Under the pieces are notes generated by a model that ran no database searches, was not told the origin of the DNA, and saw only the letters and a list, made by a program, of their open reading frames with translations. Made by a program: the position numbers and the translations under genes. Source: Mangifera indica (Eukaryota; Streptophyta; Magnoliopsida; Sapindales; Anacardiaceae). From it: DNA of 64,000 nt. Location: contig NC_058146.1 of the NCBI RefSeq assembly GCF_011075055.1, positions 12,759,820 through 12,823,819 of the forward strand, written 5' to 3'. Positions within the stretch are counted from its first letter, which is position 1. The number at the start of each line of letters is the position of its first letter. This document shows positions 47,021-57,786 of this stretch, in pieces.

Positions 47021-50000
47021 TCAGACAAATGATGCTGACCGTGAAACTTGTGATAAAGCATCCTCAAAGTGCTCTTCATCAGGCTTGTTGTTGCGCAAGC
47101 TTGGTGGGATGTACAACCGGAACACCTCCTCCATGTTAGGCGTTTCCTTCAGTTCTTGGCAGACAACTTCAAGAGCCATGTTGCTGAAAGATCTATAGAA
47201 TTTCTTGCTACAAACATAGGCAAAGAGCAATGACAATATGGGAAGTGGAATTAGAAATGGCGTATAGTAGAATTCCTTCACCCCAAAGTAACCAAGCATG
47301 GTAACTTGGTAGAGTAGCAGAGCAGCAACAATTCGTACAAAAATGTGTGGCCATATTCTTCCATAGCTCTCATATGATGGTACATATACTTTGAGTGCCT
47401 GTTTGTTTGTTAAACAACAAAAATAGATATGACAAGAAAAAAGATTAAAAGTTGAGACTAAAGAAATGAAACATGTGTGTAAGAAAGAAAGAAAACTACC
47501 TGGTTCCTAAGGATAAGCCATCCCAGGGCAAAGTACAAAACACCAAATGGGATAATCAGAGGAGCTATGACAGAGTAGCAGAGGACAATGGTTAAGATAA
47601 GCAAGTCACTAGGAATTCTTGTTCCATAACCAAGATCTCCCGGAAGCCAAGCTTCTTTCACCTCAGCTTCAGTCTTGCAAAGATACTTCCTTTTCAGATG
47701 AAATATTATGAGAGGAACTATTCGAGATAACTCAAGCCCATACCCAACAAAGAACCTGAGACCCAATACATATAGAAAAGTTAAACCTCCTGTTATATAA
47801 AGTTATTGCAAGCAATACTAGAAAATGATGAAACATGCAAGAAATAAGAATTATCAAAATAATACCAAAGAGGAAACAAACAGAAAACTAATAGGAAAAT
47901 GATGCAATTTAAAACAAAAGGAGATGGGAGAAAGGGATGAAACAATAAAATGATAATATGTAAGATTTGATCTTACTTCAGAGCCACAAAGGTCAGAAAG
48001 AAGGTTGCATTCACAGGAAGGCCATTTGCTAGTTTCTTGACGATGGAGTTAGGATCCTTCTCGATGCTTTTGAATGTAGTGAACAGTGTTCCACCCAAAG
48101 TGACACCAATAAAAACATTTAACACGGTAAAATAGAAATATTTTCCTGATGCAGCCCTTACTGCATGACTCTCAGAAGGAATCCCCTCAGCCTTTGAAAG
48201 AAACAAAAGAAACTTGGGTAACAAAGCCAAGAACACTATAAGTGCAATTTGGGGGAGATAAGCTTCCAAAACTGTCTTAATTGCTTCTATATTCACAACT
48301 GGCTTTATAAATGGAAGAATTTTCTTTAGATTATCCAAGGTTGTCAATGCAGAAATAAGCCCAATTGGAATCATGTAAAACATAATGGTCAGAGCCACAA
48401 TAAAGTAAATCAAATATTGCCTTGTCTGCCTCTCAAAAAACTTGATTTTTAGGTTAGTCCATAAGATTTCACCGGCTCCAGGTGCATCCATGACGGTCCA
48501 TGTGTCAACCATTTGGGCATGAAGACTCTGAGCAGCAGAGGCTGCAGACACCCTACTGGTGAAAAAGACTAGAGCAGCACCTAGCTGCTTTTCCCTTAGG
48601 GTGACCTTTTGTTCTGCTTCCAGTTTTGGGGTTAAGTCACTGATCTTCTCCTTATAGTATTCTATTGCCTCAACCTTTTTACCAATGAGACCAAGGCAGC
48701 CGGTTCTGGTGGTTGGTTTTTCTCCTTCTGGCTTGCCAGTTTTTTTCGACTCTTCATATATTGCTTCTGTACGTGCAAGCTTCTTTTTGTAACCTTCCAG
48801 TTCTTCATAAATTTTGTTAACCTAAGTGAAACAACAAATGTAGACTTGAAATCAAAAACAAAGAGAACAGTATATGGTATGGCAGCACCAAGAGAGGAAC
48901 ATAGCATTCACATGATTACAGGCACTAATCATCTGTACAAATCAACCTATTTTCTTTTATTGCATCTAGAATATTATTCAGCATAAAAACATTATTATAT
49001 TAATGTCATAGGCTAGAATATAGTAATTCAAGACTGAAACTAAGAAACAGCAATAAAGAAGTAAAAATGCAACAGTGGAAATAAGAAAGAATCAGAAACA
49101 AAACAAACTTGATTCAAGCACATGTATTGAGCTAGAATTGATGCTCATATAATAGCATTAAGAAAGGTATTGCAGAACGACTATGAGGAAGTTAACACTG
49201 CACCTCTTTGTTGTTTGTGACCACCATTGATCTGTAAAATGTATCAGGATAGATAGCTTTAAAATATGAATCAACCTGTTCCTTTATGGATTGACCTTTA
49301 GGAACAGGAGGTAAGTCTCTAACAAGAACAGCAAATTGCTGAGGTCTCAATTCAGGGGACATCAAGGCATTCGCTCTCAGAGTAGAAACATGATTGTATG
49401 CTCTCCATAACAGGTAATAGGAAACAAAAGAAACCCAGTAGACTGATAATAGGAATCCCCACAACCTTGAGCTCTTCTCCTGCACATAAAACAAGAAACA
49501 CAATTTTAAGTACTAATATCCTTCTCGCGTAATAATGTTCTTAACCACGTTCTGTCATTAACTCGCAACAAAGGAACAAGGAGAGGAAAACCAATTAACA
49601 CTAGCTCATGAAGAAGTTGTAAGGCTTACTTGGACATTTCCCATGTATAATTTGTCAAGATCGCTAAAAGTCACATTGCTTGTGGTAGTCCCATTGCTTG
49701 AAGCATGAGTGGACTTCCTTATACTGTTATCAGTTGCAGCAAGTGGTAGAAGAACTGGTAGCAGAATAATGCCGGACAAAACAAATATCCCCAGCACTGA
49801 CACATGAAATAAGAAATTAGAATGCAAAAATATGGGTGAACTTAGTTGAACAATGAACTTTCATAGCCCTGTGAATTTAGTGTTAGAATGGTTTAATTGA
49901 AAATTTAATTAATAAATACCCTGTATACCCATTTCCCCCTTTTAAGTTGGAACACTTCTCGATTAAATTTAGTTGCGATTCTCATAAATGGATAATGCAT

Positions 50001-50845
50001 TTTTCTACCCCCACAACTTGTTTAAGAAAAATAAACATCAACTCACAGCAAAATTGGATTCAAAATCTGAACAATAATTCAATTTATCTTTTTCGTCTCA
50101 TTTATGGGATGGATAGATTTACCCTGTTTTACATATTTAAGCATTTAAAGAAGTTTTTTTCCCTAGTCCAAAAATGGCTATATTAGAAATTCCAAAAATT
50201 TGCATTCATCAAAATTCTAAAGTCGTCTGAGACACGCAGATAAAGACAAAGAAAGAGAATTTTTAAATGAGACTTCTCAACTTTCAATTTTAGACAAAGA
50301 AAGGTAACAAATCACTTGAAGTAAGCATTTTTTAAGTTGGTCTAATGAGTATTAAGGACTGTCTGTTTGTTTTCATCTTCAAACTAAGCATTTTCACAAC
50401 TTCAAACAAATAATAATAATAATGAAAGAAAGACAATTCATCCCCAGAATAATTTCAAAATTCCATTTCGAAATTCATGAAACATACTGGAATTCAGAAA
50501 CTAAAAACCTTAGAAAAAAAATCATAAAATAAAAAAATTCAGAAAATAATTGAAAAAGAACAGAAGAAGAGACAAACCAGTGCTCATGAAGACGAAGTAG
50601 ACAGCAGTGTCCAAGCCAGAGATTTCAAGAACGTCTTGTTCGGAGGAAGCCATAACCTCCCGGATCCAAGCAAAGGGGTTCCGGCTGGCGGAGCCCTCCC
50701 ATGGATCTAAACCCTTCAAGATCCGATTGGGGTAATAAACGACGACGTTTCCTGGTTTCCTGGAGAGCCACGTGAAAAGAAACATCAAAATTACGAAAAT
50801 AACAAAGGAAGTTCCCAAGGACGTCACGAACGAACTGAAATCCAT
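47021..50845 (-). CDS. ERD4: ERD4-like hyperosmolality-gated cation channel (OSCA clade 3 / CSC1-like)
   Basis: Multi-pass membrane channel of the OSCA/TMEM63 family, gated by membrane tension or osmotic stress. Six exons (minus): 50845-50578, 49796-49630, 49479-49204, 48821-47977, 47755-47500 and 47398-47021. All introns are GT-AG and frame is kept, giving 729 aa. The N-terminus MDFSSFVTSLGTSFVIFVIL and the ERD4-like LSRKPGNVVVYYPNRILKG support the start. Next come the second transmembrane helix (VLGIFVLSGIILLPVLLPLA), a cytosolic PHM7-type domain with FAVLVRDLPPVPKG, and the RSN1-7TM core (QTRQYLIYFIVALTIMFYMI; VFLALLPKFLLFLSKAEGIP; NVFIGVTLGGTLF). The C-terminal tail ends SQVSRSASFV. Length is close to the roughly 724-aa Arabidopsis ERD4. 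No defect was seen. Confidence 0.95.
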
Positions 50846-51285
50846 CTCTCTCCCTCAGAACTCTCTGCTTGCTTGGCTTTGAGCTATTTGTATACAATGA
50901 GCAGTTAAGTAGAAGTAGCCGTTAAGGAGACATTGAAGAAGAAAGATAAAAATGGTAACGGTATCAGTGAATTTAAAGCGAAGCAAAATGAAGATGAGGG
51001 GCCAATCTGTTGCTTTAAATGTGAAAAGGACAACACTCACAAACAAACAAGAAAATATCTTCAAGTGTCTGGTTTACCATGGCTGTATTTTATTTGGTCA
51101 TTTATTTTTCTGAGTGTTTTCCAGAGTGAGAACGGTGACGACAATGGAGATTTTTATGAAAGAACAAAAAATTATACGTTTGTGATGAATAATAATATCA
51201 TGAAATTATAAAAATAATTTTAAATAATGTATTTTTTAATATGTGAAAAGATATATTTATTTTTTCATATTTATTTTATTATTAT

Positions 51286-51316
<31 letters not shown>

Positions 51317-51714
51317 TTATATTTAATATTTATTTTATATATTTACATTATGTTTTAAAAAACTAAAATGCAATTAATTTGACTAAATAATATATATATT
51401 TAAAAGTAAATGATTTTAAAATGTTTGAATCGTAATTTAAACATAGATTAAATTATATTTTTTTAATTTTATTATGTTTAAAATCTAAAATAATTTCATT
51501 TGATTTAAATTTTTTTCAAATAATTCTTTTTAGTTTAATTTGAAAAAACTCTTAAACTATACTAAATCGAATTGTATATACCCTTATATTTTAAACACCC
51601 ATTTTTCAGGTTTAGAAACTATATTTTATTTAATTGTTTATAAGGAAATACATTTATAAATATCTATATTAATTTAAAACTTATTTAAAAGTTAATTGTT
51701 TTATAAAAGAAAAA
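50846..51714. other. ERD4-like promoter and AT-rich flank
   Basis: About 50846-50935 is likely 5' untranslated sequence. Beyond about 51200 the DNA is extremely AT-rich, with a short (TA)n at 51285-51317. No gene was seen. Confidence 0.5.
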
Positions 51715-51931
51715 CTAGTGAATTTCATTGTATCAAGCGATACTTAAAGTATGTTTATATGTATATACTTTTTAATAAATAATTTAGTACATAGATAATA
51801 CATTATCATATGATTGATATTATTTTATTATGAATTTAAAATCATTTAATTATATAATGATATATCACATATATCCTTAACTATATACTAAAAAATATAC
51901 GCACATAGTTTTATTATTATATTTATTCAAA
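51715..51931. repeat. AT-rich palindromic repeat, family copy 4
   Basis: Contains TACATTATCATATGATTGAT followed by TTAAAATCATTTAATTATAT AATGATA; the halves are inverted copies. Shares its core with 8220-8600, 8855-9015 and 20485-20650. Confidence 0.4.
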
Positions 51932-52550
51932 GGCCAAAGGACTATTTAGTTTTGATGAATGCACATTTATGAGAGTTTAAAAACTTAAATACCTACCCAT
52001 AAACTAACTGTTATTAAAAATTTTTATTATGAGTAAAGATAAAATCATCATTTTATCAAAATATTAAAAAATATATATTTTTATCTTATTCCTCCCAGGT
52101 TTTAAAGACTCGTATTTCACCTCCAATCTCAACTTTGAAAAGTAGCTCTCTCCTCTCAAATTCTTGGGATTTTCTCTCTCATTCGATAATAGTGATCGCC
52201 ATTGTCTTTACTTTAGGCCCTCCATCTACCAAAGAGAGAGATGAAGTCCACGAAGACAAAGAACTTCGTCTTCGTCGATAAAATTGTCTTGTCTCTTTCT
52301 CAATAGAAAGAGAAGACGATTTTATCTTGTCTTTTTATTTATCTTTGTCAATTTCATTTTTCTTTTCAATAGACGATTAGATTAAAGGTGAAAATAATGA
52401 CAATTATTGTCGTCGTAAGGGAGAGAAAACTCTAAGAATTTAAAAAAAAAAATTATTTTTTTTAAATTGACACTGAAATTAAAATATATGTTTTTAAAAT
52501 TAAAAAAAATAAAATTATATTTTTTTTAAATATTTTTAAAAGATGGTGAT
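51932..52550. mobile_element. GGCC-type element, left part
   Basis: Starts GGCCAAAGGACTATTTAGTT, then AAATACCTACCCATAAAC and GATAAAATCATCATTTTATC as in copy C, then a pyrimidine-rich arm. The right terminus is not clear; a GGCC at 52777 lacks a matching flank. Confidence 0.5.
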
Positions 52551-52837
52551 ATCTCTCCGCGTAAAGACAGCGTCAAATCTACAGATCCGGTTTTAGAAGA
52601 AATTTTAATGTAATCTCTTTCATGTTTTATTTTTTGTTTTTAAAATTTTGCTTAGTCGACAAGAAACACGTAAAATACGCTAAGAGAACATACAACCACT
52701 TCATTTAATTTAGCAATATTTGACTCCTCTTAAAATTATTTTATAAATATTTCTAAATAACCTGTGATAGGGAAAAGGCCACGTCATTCTATTGGATGAG
52801 ATTGTCTCCCACACCAATCATGCAATCTACAACTAAA

Positions 52838-53847
52838 GGTCAAAAGTTATCTCCCTCTAAGATTAAGGGCATCTTTAAACTTTTACTAGTTTAATTTTAA
52901 AAATTTAAATATTTTTTTGATGTATTAAATTTTATTATTATTATTAAAAATAAAATTATCATTTAAAAAAATTATTTTTTATTTTAATTTTAAAAATTAA
53001 TAATTTTCTCCTAATTTCATATTTTTCAAGGTTTTAACTGACTATCCCAAGTTTAATTGAAACCTCTTATATTTTTTCTATTGCAATTGGCCCCCAACCT
53101 TCTGAAATTTCAGTTTCACTTTCTCTTCAGCTTCAATTTTCATATCGTCATTGACACCATTTTCCCTCAGTCTTCAACATCCTCTTTTGTCAAGAGTAAG
53201 CTGCTATGACATGCTCCCTTCATCTTCTTCCTATTTCTCTCTCGTTCAACACAAAATACAATTGAAATCAAGCGAGAGTTCTCATTTGATTTCGATCAAA
53301 TTCGTTGACGTGAGCCACCAAAGAGGAAAACTAGAACTAATGACAAGAACACAATAGACCGAAACCCTGAACCCTCCCTCCCCGATGATTGGAAGAGACT
53401 CACAATGAAATCTAAGAGAGGAAGAGACACGTGACGATTGGAAGGGAAAATGTCATGTCAAGAGTGTGTTGGTCGGAAGAGAAATCGCTACGGATAAAGG
53501 TTAGGCTGATGGGAGAGAAATCATCAAAGATAAAGATCTGGAAACTGAACTAAAGAGGTAGTGAAACTAAAATTTTTTAGAAAGTTGGGAGACAGTTAAA
53601 ATATGAAAAAAAATGAGAGTTTATAACCTAAATTTGGGGGGGGGGGGGGGGAAGTTAATTTTTAAACTTAAAAAATATGAGATTTGAAGGGAAAAAAATT
53701 GAAAACTTAAGGATACGAAATTAAATAAAATTTTTAAATAATGATTTTGTTATTAACAATAATAATAAAATTGTGTTTAAATTTTTTGAAGTTTAACGGA
53801 AAAACAGTTTAGAGATGCAACCTTAGGTAGGAATAAGTCGTTTGGCG
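52838..53847. mobile_element. GGCC-type non-autonomous MULE, copy D
   Basis: Left end GGTCAAAAGTTATCTCCCTC; right end (minus) CGCCAAACGACTTATTCCTA. The first 150 bp or so of each side are inverted copies, including TTTTATTATTATTATTAAAA against its complement. Flanks ACAACTAAA and GTATCTAAA share 6 of 9 bases, a decayed duplication at best. The short plus-strand frame at 53151-53357 has no features. Confidence 0.7.
53636..53652. repeat. Homopolymer of 17 G
   Basis: Uninterrupted G-run inside copy D, in the block that reads AAATTTGGGG in other copies. The length may be affected by sequencing error. Confidence 0.95.
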
Positions 53848-53870
53848 TATCTAAAATTATATCCAATTGC

Positions 53871-53875
53871 ACAAT
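53871..53875. other. Left target-site duplication of the TRIM element (ACAAT)
   Basis: ACAAT immediately before the left LTR, repeated at 54934-54938 immediately after the right LTR. Confidence 0.85.
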
Positions 53876-54218
53876 TTTCACGGGCTCAGGTTAGGAACCG
53901 TGACAAGGCTTTGGGCAGTTATGACTGATGAGGAGTTTAAGAGCGAGTGTACGTGGTCATTGGCTTCGTGGATGCAATATCTATAGTTGAGGGTGCTTCA
54001 GCCACGGGGCGTGCACAATGTTGCTATAGTAGCGAATTGAAAAGGGGACTAGGCCAATCCTGTACAAACTAGTCGGGAGCTAGAACCGCTTCCTTGATGA
54101 GTCCAAGGTAGGACGAAACTAGTGACCCTAAGCCAAAATATGAGCGCATGCAAGGCTGATCCTCGAGACAGTCTATCGTGGGTGTCACACAGGTAAGTCA
54201 GGAAAATTTAGCCTGACA
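53876..54218 (+). repeat. TRIM left LTR
   Basis: Aligns with 54589-54933 throughout (for example GTGGATGCAATATCTATAGT, then CATGCAAGGCTGATCCTCGA). Ends TGACA. The expected first bases TGTCAC read TTTCAC, one change from the right LTR. Confidence 0.9.
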
Positions 54219-54220
54219 CT

Positions 54221-54233
54221 TGGTATCAGAGCC
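54221..54233 (+). other. TRIM primer-binding site
   Basis: TGGTATCAGAGCC, complement of the 3' end of plant initiator tRNA-Met, two bases downstream of the left LTR. Confidence 0.9.
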
Positions 54234-54588
54234 AAACCATCGCCAATGTTGCGGTAGTAAAAAGAGATCCCTCCAAGTAAATTGCAGGTAATGACAGACT
54301 GACCGTTCTGCATGAGGCATGCGAAAATCCTAGAATTAAGAAGCAAATACCAAGAATACATCATGTCATAATGAGGGGGTGCACCAGGTAAAGGACGGGG
54401 GTCTTTTGGGGTGTCATGCGAAAAGTGACATGACGGGGTATGTCGCACTTGACAAGAGTTTGGGCATCCTTTTAGCCAATATGGGGGATATTCATCACAT
54501 GTTCATTCGATGCGGCCAATGGAGGACTGGGGGTATTTTGCGAGCTGAGTGGAGCACGAGGGCGTGCTCCATTTTGAGTGAGGGAGTT

Positions 54589-54933
54589 TGTCACAAGCTC
54601 AGGTTGGGAGCTGTGATAGGGTTTTGAACAGCTACGAGTGATGGAGAGTTTAAGAGCAAGTGTGCATGGCCATTGGGTTCGTGGATGCAATATCTATAGT
54701 TGGGGGTGCTCTAGCCATAGGGCATGCACGATGTTGCTATGGTAGTGCATTAAAGAGGGGACTAAGCCAACCTTGCACAAACTGGTAGGGAGCTAGAGTC
54801 GCTCCCCTGATAAGTCTAAGGTAGGATGAAACCAGTGACTCTAAGCTAAAACGTGGGCACATGCAAGGCTGATCCTCGAGACGACCCATCGGGGATGTCG
54901 CACAAGCAAGTCCGGAAAATTTAGCCTATGACA
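54589..54933 (+). repeat. TRIM right LTR
   Basis: Begins TGTCACAAGCTCAGG and ends TATGACA, followed by the ACAAT duplication. Confidence 0.9.
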
Positions 54934-54938
54934 ACAAT

Positions 54939-57786
54939 CCACTATGGCCATGTGTCTTTTCCACGACATCTTTCTTTTTACTTAATATAAATATAATATA
55001 GGGTTACTATCTACCACCTTTCCTGAGGTTCGAGATTTTTTATTCATATACCTCATGTATAAAAAATTACATTGGCCTCCCTTTGTGTTTCACAATGTTT
55101 TAAAAGCCCCCTTGGAGCCATTAAGTAATAATCAAACAACATTGGATTGGGTTAAATGTGTCAAATTAAGTCTAGAATCGTTAATAAAAACTGAAGAAAT
55201 ACAATGGATTGTATTTGTACATTATTGCATGATTGGCAAAAGCTTCACATACTAAATTATAAGAGAACGTCATCAAATTTTACAAGTGACAAATAATAAA
55301 TCCTTATAAATCCATCCTTTCAACCTTCTAACTTTGTTGGTAAATGCCACTTTCATCACCTATAAATGTACTAATTAATGACGACAAATCAACACAAAGA
55401 TGAAACTTCATTAGAAAAATATTGACAAAGCACGATACATCACTATTGATTTCATATTCAACTCCTTTATATCTATTGGATAGAACCTTTTCACTATCCA
55501 AATAATTATCGATCATATTTGTTATTCAACACAAAATACTAACATCTTCACTATTTTGAAGGTTAAGGAAGGCATATTAATAATATTTTGTTGTTGTGAA
55601 CCTTTCAACATCAACAAACGATTCTTAACGGAGGTATTATACATTTTCTTTGTGAAGTGAGAAGAGAGGTCGGAGCCAATTTTTATAGCTTTGGGGTGTG
55701 AGGTAAAAAAGGTAAGACCTCTAGGGGAGGTCGTAATTTTTGTATTTAATGAATTTGAAATGGTATTAAAAAAAAAGAGTAAAAATTGTTACTTTTTTCT
55801 TCTACCAAACGGTAATCTTTCACTTATTATTAGCAATGGAATTCGACCCTTTCGATCAAATTCCGTTTGCTTTTTCTGAACAAAAAGAAATTTTTTTTAA
55901 TAAGAATGAAGATAAGAATAATTAAAATCTTTATAAGTAGAGATAAAAGATAAAAACAGAAATAAATATATCATCAATTCATTTTTTTATTGATCTATTC
56001 CCGTCTTAATGTATTTTTTTTTGTGTATTTCTTAAATTTTTTAAATATGAAATTATGTTAAAATTAAAAATTATTATAAATATATTTGATATTTAATAAA
56101 TATTTTATTATTTAAAAAAATAAAAAGAAAAAGTGAGAGTAAAAAGGAAAATAAACAAATGACAAGACAACAAGGGCTCTCAATCATCACCGCACAGAAG
56201 ATGAGACGTGATCGAGAAAGGGAATTAGGACATCCGACCTCAAAATGGCACTTGCCATTCCCAGCCAGACTCAGATTGAGATTGATTTTAGTTTTCATAG
56301 ATGTCTTTTTTTTACCCCTTCGTCTTAGCATGCCAAGTGTCACACCTATAGACCTATGAAACGTGGCAGGATCAGGGTGGTGCCGACAGGCGAACGGATG
56401 AGCCGGAACTACGTAGATGTAGGACCTAGAAGCACGTGGGTGGTACATAGTAGCGAAAGTTTTGGAGCGTGGGTCCCGCCCTTAAAGATATGTATTGGAG
56501 GTTAAGAATGGTAGTTAGTGAAAGCGAATAGAAGTAAAGTTAGTGGGCCCCATTTTCTGACGAGGAGGAAATCACTTTTGTCTTTTGAGCCCGGTCCGGT
56601 CGACATAAAAACATGTTTTGAGAAACCACAATTTGCACCTCTTGAATTATTTTGTTCTAAATTTTTAGTCAAATAAATAAATTAATGAAAAATAATAAAA
56701 ATTGCAAAAAAGAAAAGTTACCCAAATCATAATTATGTTAAAGAAAAAAAGTATAAATTTTTTTTAATTTTTAATAAATTAAAAATGAAATTACAAAACC
56801 GTCGTCACTTTGAGTAAATCTTTTTTTTCTTCATCTATTTCTCCCTTTGTTGCCCTTTACTCGTTTTCTTCGTTTTTCATTTTTTTTTTTTTTCCTTTTC
56901 TTCATTTACATCTTGTAGGTGCTACCTTTTGGCGGCTGCAATGGCTAGATCATGACAACTAGAGCAAATAACGAAAACAATACAAGTGCAAACATTCACA
57001 TCTTGTGTGAAAAGATAGAATTTTATCATTCATTTATATATGTATTTATTATTGTCCTTGAAAGTATTTTTGACATTCAAAATGTTTGAAAACAACTTGT
57101 TAGAAACAATAAAACTATCTTAATACAATTTTAAATACCCAATTAAATATTCGGATAATGTATCATCATATAATTAAAAAATTACATGATAATATATTAT
57201 TTAAATACTCAATTAAATACTGAAAATTGAGTCCATACAATATGACTCGATTAGAAAAGCCCAAAAAGAAAAGGCAACCATAAGACTAAAAAAAGGGTCA
57301 CAAGAAAAAGTAAAATCATTGAGGATAAAATCCATGAGAACTGAGTATACATTAAGAATGAACAACTGGGCCCAATAGTTTCTTAATTGAATCAATTCTC
57401 CACCCTTTTTCATTCTTTGTTTGATTGGTGATTTTGATTGCCCATAAGATTCTTCCTTTATTAATATAAAAAAATCATAACAAATTCATATATAAAATTG
57501 CAAAATCTTTGATGATTCAGTGCGCTTATGTGAATTAAATGAACATAAAAGTAAATATATAAGCCTCAAAGCATTTGCATCCACTAAAACTTGATATTTC
57601 CAAGAGTGTGACATGCATTTCCATATACAATATACTTGCTCAATCTAATGAATGCTACTACTAGTGGCAAAAATGCATAAGTCTCCCCCAAGGCACCCAC
57701 TTCCCAGATCCCATATTCAAAATTCATCAAGGAGGTAAATAGAGGAACAGTGGTATGATGAATAAAGCAATAAGATTTGCCTTTTG
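54939..57786. other. Intergenic sequence, including a GC-rich island at 56150-56620
   Basis: AT-rich from 54939 to 56150, with no recognisable gene. At 56150-56620 base composition shifts to GC-rich, with a G-box CACGTG (56433) and GGGTCCCGCCC (56472), promoter-like but without an identifiable transcript. A 124-codon minus frame (56448-56074) overlaps it and shows no family features. 56640-57550 is again AT-rich; the last part, to 57786, is probably 3' untranslated sequence of the GALT2-like gene. Confidence 0.45.

Larger units (their letters stand above)
53876..54933 (+). mobile_element. TRIM (terminal-repeat retrotransposon in miniature), 1058 bp
   Basis: Two LTRs of 343 and 345 bp surround only about 370 bp. 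TGGTATCAGAGCC, the initiator tRNA-Met primer-binding site, begins at 54221, two bases after the left LTR. A purine-rich GAGTGAGGGAG precedes the right LTR. A 5-bp duplication ACAAT flanks the whole. No gag or pol is present, so movement would depend on proteins from an autonomous element. It sits about 24 bp from the right end of GGCC copy D. Confidence 0.9.

Noticed and set aside
53151..53357. Small Ser-rich protein of 68 residues
   Set aside because: Lies inside GGCC copy D, in the pyrimidine-rich arm that differs between copies.
54185..54690. Open frames on both strands across the TRIM
   Set aside because: The interior of a TRIM is non-coding, and these frames cross the LTR boundary.
56074..56448. 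A 124-codon minus-strand gene in the GC-rich island
   Set aside because: No recognisable domain; the C-terminal part is AT-rich low-complexity sequence; no splice or start context supports it.
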